NCBI RefSeq assembly: GCF_000308875.1
Contig: NZ_BAGL01000064.1
Location: forward strand, 62,001-126,000
DNA: 64,000 nt
Origin: Nocardia transvalensis NBRC 15921
Lineage (GTDB): Bacteria > Actinomycetota > Actinomycetes > Mycobacteriales > Mycobacteriaceae
Reading direction: 5' to 3'
This document shows positions 8,122-17,040 of the stretch, piece after piece. The notes under the pieces were generated by a model. That model was not told the DNA's origin. It saw only the letters and a list, made by a program, of their open reading frames with translations, and ran no database searches. Each line of letters starts with the position of its first letter. The stretch's first letter is position 1. The translations under genes were made by a program, and so were the position numbers.

Positions 8122-9153
8122 CTAGTGGTCGCGATCGATGATCAGACGGGCGAGGTCGAGCAGGCCCGCGGCATGGTCCTCGGAGGCGGTGGCCTCCATG
8201 AGATGCCCGACGCCCTGGTCGAATTCGTGCCGGGCCTGCCGCCGCGCCCAGTCGCGGCCGCCGGCCAGGACGATCAGCTCGGCGGCCCGTTCCAGCTCCC
8301 CGGTGGTCAGCGGGCCGTCGCCGTGATAGAAATCCGCCAGCTCGGCGCCCGCCGCGGTACCGGAGACCAGCGCCGCGGTGACGGGCAGGGACTTCTTGCG
8401 GGCCACCAGATCCGAATGCACGGACTTACCGGTCGAGGCGGGATCGCCCCAGATCCCGAGGATGTCGTCGACGAGCTGGAACGCCATGCCGAGGTGCTCG
8501 CCGAACTGGCGCAGCGACTTCACCTGTTCCGGAGTGCCCTCGCCGTAGAGCGCGCCGATCTCGCACGCGCAGGCCAGCAGGGCGCCGGTCTTGCCGTACA
8601 CCATCGCCGTCACCTCGGCCAGGCTCACCTCGGTGCGATGCTCCAGGCCGAGGTCGGTGGACTGACCCTGGTGCAGCGCGAGCAGCGCCGAGGTCAGCAG
8701 CTGGGTGCTCTGTGCCGCCCGCGAAAGCTGTTGTGTCGCCAGCAGATTCAGCGCCTGCGCCAGCATCGCGTCGCCGGTGAGGATGGCCTGCCAGCGCCCG
8801 AATACCGACCAGGCGGTGGGCCGGTGGCGGCGGGTGCGGTCGCCGTCCATGGCATCGTCGTGGATCAGGGTGTAGTTGTGTGCCAGCTCGATCGATGCGG
8901 CGGGCACGATCGCGGCGGCGGGATCGCCGCCGACCGATCGGGCCGCCAGCAGCGTCAGCGCCGGTCGCACGGCCTTGCCGCCGCCGTCGCCCGTGTCGGC
9001 GCCGTACTCGTCCACCCAGCCCAGGTGGTAACCGGCGATGCGGCGCATCGGCTCGGGCATGCGGTCCACCGCGGCCCGCATGGGTGGATCGATCAGGCGC
9101 CGGGTGGTCGCCAGCGACTCGGGCGCCGGATTTCGTCGGTCGGCTGTGGACAT
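8122..9153 (-). CDS. Short-chain polyprenyl diphosphate synthase (FPP/GGPP type)
   Basis: A 343-residue trans-isoprenyl diphosphate synthase. The first Asp-rich motif is IHDDAMDGD and the second is DDILGIWGD; KAVRPALTLLA gives the basic substrate-binding site near the N-terminus. A bulky Tyr lies five residues before the first Asp-rich motif, with no insertion inside it, which is the pattern of archaeal/actinobacterial enzymes that stop at about C15-C20. The start ATG at 9153 has a perfect CAGGAGG site; an upstream in-frame ATG at 9177 has none. The gene follows the StrR-like regulator by 24 bases and probably feeds the cluster's prenyl acceptor or cyclase. Confidence 0.93.
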   Translation of the reverse strand: MSTADRRNPAPESLATTRRLIDPPMRAAVDRMPEPMRRIAGYHLGWVDEYGADTGDGGGKAVRPALTLLAARSVGGDPAAAIVPAASIELAHNYTLIHDDAMDGDRTRRHRPTAWSVFGRWQAILTGDAMLAQALNLLATQQLSRAAQSTQLLTSALLALHQGQSTDLGLEHRTEVSLAEVTAMVYGKTGALLACACEIGALYGEGTPEQVKSLRQFGEHLGMAFQLVDDILGIWGDPASTGKSVHSDLVARKKSLPVTAALVSGTAAGAELADFYHGDGPLTTGELERAAELIVLAGGRDWARRQARHEFDQGVGHLMEATASEDHAAGLLDLARLIIDRDH

Positions 9154-9177
9154 CGAGACCTCCTGCGGGACAGGCAA

Positions 9178-10152
9178 TTACAGGGCTTTCGATTCGGATT
9201 CGGGGAGCGCGGGCTGGTCGAGGACCTGGGTGCGGTCGTCGAGCAGGGCCGCCAGGTTCTGCCAATAGCCGGCGTGCCGGCGCGCCAGCGTCGCGATCAC
9301 CGATATCCGGTGCTCGGGGATGCGGCTGGCAAGCGCCGCGATCTCGCCCGAGGTGCGGGGAGCGCCGTCGAGCCAGCGCAGCAGGGCCCGCCCCGCCTCG
9401 GTCATCCGCAGCGACGGGTCCAGGCGCAGGCTGCGCAGGATCAGGGTCGAATCCACGACACCGCCGATCGGCGGCCGCGGACCGCGCGGGCGAGGACCCT
9501 CGCGGTCCGCATCGGTCCGCGCCGCCGGCTCGCCGGGATCCCTTGCGGGCCCGGCGGGTCCGTCCTCCGGAGGGTCCGGCGTCGCGTCCCCCGGCTCGCC
9601 CGGCCGGTCGCGCAGCCGCCGGACGCGGCCGTCGCGGCCGATCCGGGACTGAGGATTTTCCTCACTTGACCGACCCCGCAGCGCCGCGACGGTCTTCGGG
9701 GACAGCCCGGTGACGCTCGCTATCCGCCGATCCGACCAGTGCCCGTGGGTGCCGACGATGCGCTGCGCGGCGGATTTCCGGTCGGCGAGCGTCAGCGGCA
9801 GGCCGTGGCGCACATTGGCCTGGACGGCCAGCACGAACGCCGCGGCCTCGTCGCCGTCGAAGAACCGCGCCGGGATCGTCGCCGCGGCCCTCGCCCGCGC
9901 CGCGTTGACCCGGTGCATGCCGTCGATGATGCGCATCGAACCGCGGTGCAGCAGTACGGGTGGCAGGTCGGCCGCGGTCTCGGCCAGCACGGCCGTATGG
10001 GCCGGATCCTCCCCGCCGGAGCGCACCGTGAACGGCTGGCCGATATCCGCGAGCGGGACGTCGTACACGGCGTTCCCGTCGGCCCGTGGCGGTAGCGACA
10101 CAATGTCGCCACCATAGACATGTGATGTGTCGGTATGACTTGGTCCTACCAT
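9178..10152 (-). CDS. StrR/NovG-like pathway regulator (ParB-type N-domain, central HTH)
   Basis: A 324-residue regulator. Residues about 20-110 form a ParB-like domain (VPLADIGQPF, RIIDGMHRVNAA). A helix-turn-helix follows in HWSDRRIASVTGLSPKTV. A Pro/Gly/Arg-rich linker leads to a C-terminal domain (LRSLRLDPSLRMTEAGRALLRWL). This layout matches StrR, NovG and relatives, which are cluster-specific activators in actinomycetes. The ATG at 10152 has a GAGGG site. A 15-bp palindrome (10095-10109) lies just inside the coding start. It leads an operon with the prenyl diphosphate synthase and is divergent from dxs, so it probably controls both sides. Confidence 0.88.
   Translation of the reverse strand: MVGPSHTDTSHVYGGDIVSLPPRADGNAVYDVPLADIGQPFTVRSGGEDPAHTAVLAETAADLPPVLLHRGSMRIIDGMHRVNAARARAAATIPARFFDGDEAAAFVLAVQANVRHGLPLTLADRKSAAQRIVGTHGHWSDRRIASVTGLSPKTVAALRGRSSEENPQSRIGRDGRVRRLRDRPGEPGDATPDPPEDGPAGPARDPGEPAARTDADREGPRPRGPRPPIGGVVDSTLILRSLRLDPSLRMTEAGRALLRWLDGAPRTSGEIAALASRIPEHRISVIATLARRHAGYWQNLAALLDDRTQVLDQPALPESESKAL
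10095..10109. promoter_or_regulatory. Palindromic operator candidate GCGACA-CAA-TGTCGC
   Basis: A perfect inverted repeat with 6-base arms and a 3-base centre, inside the first 20 codons of the StrR-like gene. It fits the pattern GNNACA-N3-TGTNNC also present before the MMPL gene (14592-14606) and, less perfectly, before the TetR gene (18602-18616). It may be a TetR site acting as a roadblock, but chance occurrence inside coding DNA cannot be ruled out. Confidence 0.4.
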
Positions 10153-10544
10153 GATCGAACCCTCGTCCCTCCATGGCGATGCGTGTGATTCCCCCCGGCT
10201 CGTCCTGGCGACGCGGCGTCGATGGCACAGGTGCGCGAGTTGGCCGGCAACCCCCGCGCGCCGATCGTATCGGCTCGGCCGATGATCAGCGAACATCCTT
10301 GCGGCACAGTCGTGTATGGCACTTCGGCGCCGAAAGGACTTCGGGTGTCCGAGGTGAATTATCCGATGCCACGCAGGGTTGTCCGGCCCTGAATATCGAT
10401 GGCTGGTCGGCCCGTTCACGGCTGTGCGATACTGCCGACGACATGTCACTGTGCGAGACACACTGAACACGAACTGGACGTTGTGTCAATCTCATGAACA
10501 GTGGGCCATATCACCGCATTCGCGGTGAGGAAGGTGTCAGCCCC
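10153..10544. promoter_or_regulatory. Divergent regulatory region between StrR-like operon and dxs operon
   Basis: No convincing gene lies in these 392 bases. They contain the 12-bp palindrome TTCGGCGCCGAA at 10323-10334, an overlapping inverted repeat CCGAA-N5-TTCGG (10330-10344), and GACACA-N19-TGTGTC (10457-10487) close to dxs. StrR-like activators bind spaced inverted repeats, so the last of these is the best candidate activator site. A GAGGAAGG ribosome-binding site precedes the dxs ATG. Confidence 0.5.
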
Positions 10545-12494
10545 ATGCAACTGTTGAACACGATCGGTGCGCCGGGCGATCTCGCGGGGTTGTCGCCCGG
10601 CGAGCTCCGCGTCCTCGCGGCCGAGATCCGGGCGTTCCTGGTGGAGAACGTCTGCCGCACCGGCGGTCACCTCGGTCCCAATCTCGGGGTCGTCGAACTG
10701 ACCCTGGCGCTGCACCGGGTCTTCGATTCCCCCTCGGACCGGATCCTGTGGGACACCGGACATCAGACCTACGTGCACAAGATGCTCACCGGCCGCCGCG
10801 ACGGATTCGATCGCCTGCGGTCGCAGGGCGGGCTGTCGGGCTACCCCGCGCGGGAGGAGTCCGAGCACGACGTCATCGAGAACTCCCACGCGTCGACCGC
10901 GCTGGCCTATGCGGACGGATTGGCGAAGGGGTATCGGCTGCAGGGCATCTCCGACCGCGCGGTGGTCGTCGTGGTCGGCGACGGCGCGCTCACCGGCGGT
11001 ATGGCGTGGGAGGCGCTCAACAGCATCGCGGCCGCGCGGGACCGGCCGGTCGTGATCGTGGTCAACGACAACGGCCGGTCCTATTCGCCGACCGTCGGGG
11101 GACTGGCCGACCGGCTCGCGGCGCTGCGGGTGTCGCGGCGGTACGAACAGGTCCTCGCGTGGGGTAAGCGGAGGTTCCGGGATACGCCGCTGGTCTACGG
11201 GGTGCTGTACGGGATCAAGCAGGGACTCAAGGAAATGCTGGCCCCGCAGAACATGTTCGAGGATCTGGGACTCAAGTACGTCGGCCCGATCGACGGGCAC
11301 GACGTGGCGGCGATGGAGTCGGCGCTGCGCCGGGCCAGGGATCTGGGCATGCCGGTTCTCGTGCACTGCCTGACGCGCAAGGGCAAAGGGTATGCCCCGG
11401 CCGAGGAGGACGTCGCCGACTGCTTCCACGCCGTCAAGGCGATGGATCCGAGGACCGGCAAGCCGGTCGCGGCGAGCGGGCGCTCGTGGACCTCGGAGTT
11501 CAGCGCGGAACTGGTCGCGCTCGCGCAGGAGCGCCCCGACCTCGTCGGCATCACCGCCGCCATGCTCGGGCCCACCGGTCTGGCCGCGCTCGCGCAGGCG
11601 CATCCCGAGCGCGTCTTCGACGTCGGGATCGCCGAGCAGCACGCGGTGACATCGGCCGCGGGACTTGCCCTGTCGGGTCTGCATCCGGTCGTGGCGATCT
11701 ACTCGACGTTCCTGACCAGGGCCGTCGATCAGGTGCTGATGGATGTCGCCCTGCACCGGTGCGGCGTGACGTTCGTGCTGGACCGCGCGGGGGTGACCGG
11801 CGACGACGGGGCCTCGCACAACGGGGTGTGGGATCTGGCCCTGTTCCGCGTGGTGCCCGGGCTCACGATCGCCGCGCCACGCGACGGGGCGACGCTGCGC
11901 CGCACGCTGCGCGAGGCCGTCGCGATATCGGATCATCCGACGCTGGTGCGGTTCCCGAAAGGCGCGGTGGGCGAGGACATTCCGGTGGTCGCCACCGACG
12001 GCCCGGTGGAGGTGCTGCGGGCCGGCTCGGCGCCCGATGTACTGATCGTCGCCGTCGGCCCGATGGCGTCGCTGTGCCTGCGGGTCGCGGACCGGCTGGG
12101 CGAGCGCGGGATCGGGGCCGCCGTGGTCGATCCGGTGTGGGTGCAGCCGGTCGCGCCCGAACTGGTCGCACTCGCCTGCCGGCACCGCCTCGTGGTGACC
12201 GTGGAGGACGGCCTGCGCGACGGGGGCGTCGGGACCGCGCTGGCCGAGGCGGTCCGCGCGGCCGGCGGGCGTCCCGCGACCATGAATTTCGGTGTGCCCC
12301 GGCGGTTTCTGCGGCACGGAACCCGCTCCGAGGTGCTCGCCGACTGCGGGCTCACCGACGGTGACGTCGCCGCGGCGGTGCTGCGTGCCGCCGGGCCGCC
12401 CGGCCACGGCGTCAACGGCGACGGCCGGCACGACAACGGCGTGGCGGGCCTGGTCCCGGCCGCGCACGACCGGACCGAGGAGCGGGTGCGATGA
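10545..12494 (+). CDS. dxs: 1-deoxy-D-xylulose-5-phosphate synthase
   Basis: A 649-residue DXS that condenses pyruvate with glyceraldehyde 3-phosphate using thiamine diphosphate, the entry step of the MEP pathway. The cofactor motif is GDGALTGG ending at VVNDN; DIGIAEQHAV and RFPKGAVGE are typical of the pyrimidine and C-terminal domains. The ATG at 10545 follows GAGGAAGG; an upstream ATG at 10494 has no site. The last 35 residues (GPPGHG to EERVR) form a polar tail longer than usual. The stop overlaps ispG (ATGA). Grouping with ispG and ispH, away from housekeeping neighbours, marks it as a cluster-dedicated copy. Confidence 0.95.
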   Translation: MQLLNTIGAPGDLAGLSPGELRVLAAEIRAFLVENVCRTGGHLGPNLGVVELTLALHRVFDSPSDRILWDTGHQTYVHKMLTGRRDGFDRLRSQGGLSGYPAREESEHDVIENSHASTALAYADGLAKGYRLQGISDRAVVVVVGDGALTGGMAWEALNSIAAARDRPVVIVVNDNGRSYSPTVGGLADRLAALRVSRRYEQVLAWGKRRFRDTPLVYGVLYGIKQGLKEMLAPQNMFEDLGLKYVGPIDGHDVAAMESALRRARDLGMPVLVHCLTRKGKGYAPAEEDVADCFHAVKAMDPRTGKPVAASGRSWTSEFSAELVALAQERPDLVGITAAMLGPTGLAALAQAHPERVFDVGIAEQHAVTSAAGLALSGLHPVVAIYSTFLTRAVDQVLMDVALHRCGVTFVLDRAGVTGDDGASHNGVWDLALFRVVPGLTIAAPRDGATLRRTLREAVAISDHPTLVRFPKGAVGEDIPVVATDGPVEVLRAGSAPDVLIVAVGPMASLCLRVADRLGERGIGAAVVDPVWVQPVAPELVALACRHRLVVTVEDGLRDGGVGTALAEAVRAAGGRPATMNFGVPRRFLRHGTRSEVLADCGLTDGDVAAAVLRAAGPPGHGVNGDGRHDNGVAGLVPAAHDRTEERVR

Positions 12495-13621
12495 AGGCGG
12501 ATCTCGCACTGCCGACCGTCCGGGCGGCGAGCACCCGTCGCCCGACCAGGCAGATCCACGTCGGCGCGGTCGGCGTCGGCAGCGAATTCCCGGTCTCGGT
12601 GCAGTCGATGACGACGACCGTGACCGCCGATACCGAAGCGACGCTGCGGCAGATCGCGGAGTTGACCGCCGCGGGCTGCGATATCGTCCGGGTCGCCTGC
12701 CCGTCGCAGGACGATGCCGACGCCCTGGAGACCATCGCCCGGAAGTCGCCGATTCCGGTCATCGCCGATATCCACTTCCAGCCCCGGTACGTCTTCGCCG
12801 CCATCGACGCGGGCTGCGCGGCGGTGCGGGTCAATCCCGGGAACATCAAGAAGTTCGACGATCGCGTCGGCGAGATCGCGGTCGCGGCGAGTGCGGCGGG
12901 CACGCCGATCCGCATCGGCGTCAACGCCGGATCGCTGGACCAGCGGCTGCTCGCCAAGTACGGCGGCCCCACCCCGGAGGCGCTCGTCGAATCCGCGCTG
13001 TGGGAGGCGAGCCTGTTCGCCGAACACGGATTCCTCGATCTCAAGCTGTCGGTCAAACATCACGACCCGCAGGTCATGATGCGCGCCTACGAGCAGCTGG
13101 CCGAATCCTGCGATTTCCCATTGCATCTCGGCGTCACCGAGGCGGGCCCGGCATTGCAGGCCACGGTCAAATCCGCGGTGGCGTTCGGCTGCCTGCTGCG
13201 GCAGGGGATCGGCGACACGATCCGGGTGTCGCTGTCGGCGCCGCCGGTCGAGGAGGTGAAGGTGGGCCTGCAGATCCTGCAGTCGCTGTCGCTGCGTCCG
13301 CGCAAGCTCGAGATCGTCTCCTGTCCCTCCTGCGGCCGGGCGCAGGTGGACGTCTACCGCCTGGCCGAGGAGGTCACCGCGGGACTGGACGGGTTCGAGA
13401 TGCCGCTGCGGGTGGCGGTGATGGGCTGCGTGGTGAACGGCCCGGGCGAGGCCCGCGAGGCCGATCTCGGCGTGGCGTCGGGCAACGGGAAGGGGCAGAT
13501 CTTCGTCAAGGGCGAGGTCGTGCGGACCGTTCCCGAGCACCGGATCGTCGAGACGTTGATCGAGGAGGCGCTCCGGCTCGCCGACGCGGCGGAGAGCGAC
13601 TCCGGTGAGGAGACGACGTGA
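12491..13621 (+). CDS. ispG: 4-hydroxy-3-methylbut-2-en-1-yl diphosphate synthase
   Basis: A 376-residue IspG, a [4Fe-4S] enzyme that reduces MEcPP to HMBPP. The N-terminal barrel starts with VGSEFPVSVQSMTTT and includes RVNPGNIK. The C-terminal cluster domain shows SCPSCGRA and GCVVNGPGEA, which supply the three Cys and one Glu ligands. The length equals bacterial single-domain IspG. It overlaps dxs by ATGA and ispH by GTGA, so the three are translationally coupled and must be made together. Confidence 0.96.
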   Translation: MKADLALPTVRAASTRRPTRQIHVGAVGVGSEFPVSVQSMTTTVTADTEATLRQIAELTAAGCDIVRVACPSQDDADALETIARKSPIPVIADIHFQPRYVFAAIDAGCAAVRVNPGNIKKFDDRVGEIAVAASAAGTPIRIGVNAGSLDQRLLAKYGGPTPEALVESALWEASLFAEHGFLDLKLSVKHHDPQVMMRAYEQLAESCDFPLHLGVTEAGPALQATVKSAVAFGCLLRQGIGDTIRVSLSAPPVEEVKVGLQILQSLSLRPRKLEIVSCPSCGRAQVDVYRLAEEVTAGLDGFEMPLRVAVMGCVVNGPGEAREADLGVASGNGKGQIFVKGEVVRTVPEHRIVETLIEEALRLADAAESDSGEETT

Positions 13622-14553
13622 CCAAGCGCATCCTGCTCGCCCGGCCCCGCGGCTACTGCGCGGGCGTGGACCGGGCCATCGAGACCGTCGAACGGGTGCT
13701 GGCCGACCAGGGCCCGCCGGTGTACGTGCGCAAGGAGATCGTCCACAACAGGCACGTGGTGGAGGCGTTCCGCGACCGCGGCGTGGTGTTCGTCGACGAG
13801 GTGACCGAGGTGCCCGCGGGCGCGGTGGTCGTCTTCTCGGCGCACGGCGTCTCACCGGCCGTACGCGCGGCGGCGGAGGAGCGCGATCTGCGCGCCATCG
13901 ACGCCACCTGCCCCCTGGTGACCAAGGTGCACCACGAGGCGCGGCGGTTCGCGCGCGACGACTACGAGATCCTGCTGATCGGTCACGACGGCCACGAGGA
14001 GGTCGAGGGCACTCTCGGCGAGGCGCCCCGGCACATGCGGCTGGTCGACGGGCCGGAGGGCGCGGACGAGGTGACGATCCGCGAGGGCGCGAGCGCGGTG
14101 TGGCTGTCGCAGACGACACTCAGCGTCGACGAGACCATGGCGACCGTGCAGCGGCTGCGCGAGCGCTTCCCGGAACTGCGCGATCCGCCCAGCGACGATA
14201 TCTGCTACGCCACGCAGAACCGGCAGGCCGCCGTGAAAGCCATTGCGCGCGACTGCGATCTGATGATCGTGGTCGGCTCCGCCAACTCGTCGAACTCGGT
14301 GCGCCTGGTCGAGGTCGCGCTCGAGGCCGGCGCCGCGGCGGCCCATCGCGTGGACTATCCGGACGAGATCGATCCGGCGTGGCTGGCGGGCGTCGCGACG
14401 GTCGGCGTCACGTCGGGCGCCTCGGCCCCGGAAGTGCTGGTGCGCGGGGTGCTCGAGCTGCTGGCCCGGCACGGATTCGACAGCGTCGAGGAGATCGAAA
14501 CCGCCGAGGAGCGGCTGACTTTCGGCCTGCCGGGGGAGCTGCGCCGCCGCTGA
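13618..14553 (+). CDS. ispH: 4-hydroxy-3-methylbut-2-enyl diphosphate reductase
   Basis: A 311-residue IspH that converts HMBPP to IPP and DMAPP. The three iron-sulfur cysteines are visible in PRGYCAGV (about residue 12), DATCPLVTKVH (about 96) and DDICYATQNRQ (about 197). Substrate histidines appear in VHNRHVV and SAHGVSP. The GTG start overlaps the ispG stop. A short GCCGC-TGA-GCGGC hairpin spans its stop codon. With dxs and ispG it bypasses the usual control points of the MEP pathway, giving the cluster its own C5 supply. Confidence 0.96.
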   Translation: MTKRILLARPRGYCAGVDRAIETVERVLADQGPPVYVRKEIVHNRHVVEAFRDRGVVFVDEVTEVPAGAVVVFSAHGVSPAVRAAAEERDLRAIDATCPLVTKVHHEARRFARDDYEILLIGHDGHEEVEGTLGEAPRHMRLVDGPEGADEVTIREGASAVWLSQTTLSVDETMATVQRLRERFPELRDPPSDDICYATQNRQAAVKAIARDCDLMIVVGSANSSNSVRLVEVALEAGAAAAHRVDYPDEIDPAWLAGVATVGVTSGASAPEVLVRGVLELLARHGFDSVEEIETAEERLTFGLPGELRRR

Positions 14554-14580
14554 GCGGCACTACGTCACGAACAATTCATT

Positions 14581-14606
14581 CTGACGCTCTGGATACAAAG
14601 TGTATC
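14581..14606 (+). promoter_or_regulatory. Promoter/operator of the MMPL gene
   Basis: A perfect palindrome GATACA-AAG-TGTATC occupies 14592-14606. It overlaps a plausible promoter with CTGACG (14581-14586) as -35 and TATCGT (14603-14608) as -10, 16 bases apart. This placement fits repression by the TetR protein encoded at 18654, whose own promoter carries a similar site. Confidence 0.6.
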
Positions 14607-14677
14607 GTTAGATCCGGCGGGGGCCGGTTGCGTGCCCGCGCTCTCCCGTGGATCGACGACAACGAACTGGAGTGTCG

Positions 14678-16900
14678 ATGGTTACGAAGTCAACCGATGG
14701 ACCGGCGCTGACACGGCAGGAGGGGAGCCCCCGCGGGCCGGGGCGGCGCCCGGTCTTCGCGGTTGTGGCGATAGCGGTGCTGGTATTCCTCATCGGCGGG
14801 TTCGGCGGTTCCTACCAGTCCAAACTCGCCGAGGTCATGAAGAACGACAACAAGGCGTTCCTGCCGAGTTCGGCGGAGTCGACCAAGGCCGACGAGGAGG
14901 CGGCCCGCTTCCTGAAGGTCGAGACCATTCCCGGGTTCGTCGTCTTCCACCGCGACGGGACGCTGTCCGCCGACGACAAGGCCCGCGTCCAGCGCGCCCG
15001 CGACGCCATCGCCGAGGTGCCCGGCGTCGACCGGCGCGGGGTGACGCCGCCGCGGTTCTCCGACGACGGCACGACCGCCGCCGTGGCCGCGCCGCTGGTC
15101 TCCACGGCCGACGGCGTCACCCGCACCGGCGACCAGCTGACGGCGACGGAGGACGATGTCCTCGCCGCGGCGCGCGGCGCGATACAGAACTCGGGGGTCG
15201 ACGTCCATCCGGCGGGGCCCGGCGGGCTGCTGGTGGCGTTCATCGGATCGTTCCAGGGGCTGGACGGCACCCTGCTGATGGCGGCGCTGGCGGTCGTTGT
15301 GATCATTCTGCTGCTGGTCTACCGATCGCCGGTGCTGTGGGTGTTCCCGCTGCTGTCGTGCCTGCTCGCGCTGGGTATCGCGGCGCTGGTGGTCTACTAC
15401 CTCGTCGACAATGGCGTGCTCACGCTCAACGGGCAGAGTCAGGGCATCCTGTTCGTCCTGGTCATCGGGGTCGGCACGGATTACGCGCTGCTGCTCACGG
15501 CGCGATATCGGGAAGAGTTGCACCACACCGAGAATCGGTTCGACGCCATGGCCGTGGCGTGGCGGCGCTCGGCGTCGGCGATCGTCGCCTCCGCCACGAC
15601 CGTCGCGATCGGCGTGCTCTGTCTGTGGCTCGCGGAGCTGAATTCGACCGCGAGCATGGGTCCGGTGGCGGCCATCGGGGTGCTGTGCACGCTGCTGGTC
15701 ATGATGACGTTCTTCCCCGTGGTGCTGGCCCTCGCGGGGCGATGGGTCTTCTGGCCGCGGATTCCCCGGACCGACCAGCGGTCCGCGCTCGCCACGCACA
15801 CGTTCTGGGCGAAGGTCTCGGCGTGGGTGGACCGCAACCACCGTCCGGCGTGGATCGGCGCGACCGTGGTGCTGGCGATCGGCGTCTTCGGCACCGGACT
15901 GCTGCACGCCGAGGGCGTCCCCGTGCAATCGGGTTTCACCAACCGGCCGGATGCCGTTGTGGGACAGGAGATCTACACCGCGAAGTTCGACAAGGGTACC
16001 GGCGCGCCGGCGGTCGTGGTCACCAACAGCGACGCCGTCGACGCGGTGCTGGCGACCGCCGCGGGGGTGCCGGGCGTGGCCCAGCGTCCGGGATCGGTGT
16101 GCGTGCAGGTGGATCCGGCGAAGGCCGCGGCCGCGGCGCAGAACGGGGGAGCGGCCCCGGGCGCCGGATGCCCGCCGCCCGAACTGCGACTCCAGCCGGT
16201 CGACGGGCGGACGGTGGTCACCGTGACACTGGCAGATCCGTACGATTCGTCCGCCGCGCTCGACACGGTCGACCGGTTGCGGTCGAGTCTGCACGCGGTG
16301 CCGGGCGCCGACGCGGTCGTGGGCGGTCAGTCGGCGTCCGCGCTGGACATCCGGGACGCGGCGGTGCGCGACCGCACGGTCATCATTCCGGTGGTGCTGC
16401 TCGTCGTGCTGCTGGTGCTCGGGCTGCTGCTGCGCGCGGTGGTCGCGCCGCTGTTCCTGATCGCGTCGGTGGTGCTGTCGTTCGCGACCGCGCTGGGCGT
16501 GAGCGGATTCTTCTTCGACAAGGTCTTCGGCTATGCCGGGTCGGATCCGTCGTTCCCGCTGTTCGTCTTCGTATTCCTGGTCGCCCTGGGCATCGACTAC
16601 AACATCTTCCTGATGACCCGGGTCCGGGAGGAATCGCGGGAGCACGGCACCAGGCTCGGCATCACGCGGGGCCTGACGGTCACCGGCGGCGTGATCACCT
16701 CCGCGGGCATCGTGCTGGCCGCCACCTTCGCGACACTCGCTGTGGTGCCGCTGGTGTCGGTGGTGGAGATCGGCTTCGCGGTCGCCTTCGGCGTCCTGCT
16801 CGACACCATCGTCGTGCGGAGCATCCTGGTGCCGGCGCTGGCGCACGATATCGGCCGCAAGATCTGGTGGCCCTCGCGCCTGGCGTCGGGAGCGAAGTAG
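14678..16900 (+). CDS. MMPL-family membrane transporter
   Basis: A 740-residue RND/MMPL exporter. One membrane span near residues 20-40 is followed by a periplasmic domain, a block of five to six spans (about 185-365), a second periplasmic domain (about 400-560) and a second block of spans (about 565-725). The paired Asp-Tyr motifs of proton-coupled MMPL transporters occur as GTDYALLL and GIDYNIFLM. The ATG at 14678 is preferred over upstream codons because of the CTGGAG site. A perfect palindromic operator lies upstream and a strong hairpin follows. It probably exports the product of the isoprenoid cluster; a mycolate-lipid cargo is the alternative. Confidence 0.92.
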   Translation: MVTKSTDGPALTRQEGSPRGPGRRPVFAVVAIAVLVFLIGGFGGSYQSKLAEVMKNDNKAFLPSSAESTKADEEAARFLKVETIPGFVVFHRDGTLSADDKARVQRARDAIAEVPGVDRRGVTPPRFSDDGTTAAVAAPLVSTADGVTRTGDQLTATEDDVLAAARGAIQNSGVDVHPAGPGGLLVAFIGSFQGLDGTLLMAALAVVVIILLLVYRSPVLWVFPLLSCLLALGIAALVVYYLVDNGVLTLNGQSQGILFVLVIGVGTDYALLLTARYREELHHTENRFDAMAVAWRRSASAIVASATTVAIGVLCLWLAELNSTASMGPVAAIGVLCTLLVMMTFFPVVLALAGRWVFWPRIPRTDQRSALATHTFWAKVSAWVDRNHRPAWIGATVVLAIGVFGTGLLHAEGVPVQSGFTNRPDAVVGQEIYTAKFDKGTGAPAVVVTNSDAVDAVLATAAGVPGVAQRPGSVCVQVDPAKAAAAAQNGGAAPGAGCPPPELRLQPVDGRTVVTVTLADPYDSSAALDTVDRLRSSLHAVPGADAVVGGQSASALDIRDAAVRDRTVIIPVVLLVVLLVLGLLLRAVVAPLFLIASVVLSFATALGVSGFFFDKVFGYAGSDPSFPLFVFVFLVALGIDYNIFLMTRVREESREHGTRLGITRGLTVTGGVITSAGIVLAATFATLAVVPLVSVVEIGFAVAFGVLLDTIVVRSILVPALAHDIGRKIWWPSRLASGAK

Positions 16901-16910
16901 GGAAGTCCTG

Positions 16911-16942
16911 CGCCGCCCCGGGTCGGTGAACCTGGGGCGGCG
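16911..16942. terminator. Hairpin terminator between MMPL and UbiA genes
   Basis: CGCCGCCCC (16911-16919) pairs perfectly with GGGGCGGCG (16934-16942) around a 14-base loop. It stands between convergent genes and could serve both. The 3' arm is the start of a tandem repeat. Confidence 0.65.
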
Positions 16943-17040
16943 TCTGTCGGCCTGGGCGCATGTGGTGGGGCGGACGTGGCGGCGTCTTTCGGACGGGCAC
17001 ATGTGGTGCGGCAGAAGGGGTGTCGTCTATCGGACGGCGA
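16936..17040. repeat. Degenerate 42-bp tandem repeat, about 2.5 copies
   Basis: Units start at 16936 and 16978 with GGCGGCGTCT, and a third partial, diverged unit continues to about 17040. Shared blocks are GGCGGCGTCTNTCGG and CATGTGGTG. The first unit begins in the 3' arm of the terminator hairpin and the last overlaps the UbiA stop codon (17027-17029). Confidence 0.6.

Noticed and set aside
14690..17002. A 770-codon leftward frame opposite the MMPL gene
   Set aside because: Composition is His/Arg/Gln-rich without motifs, and the MMPL frame has membrane spans and Asp-Tyr motifs.
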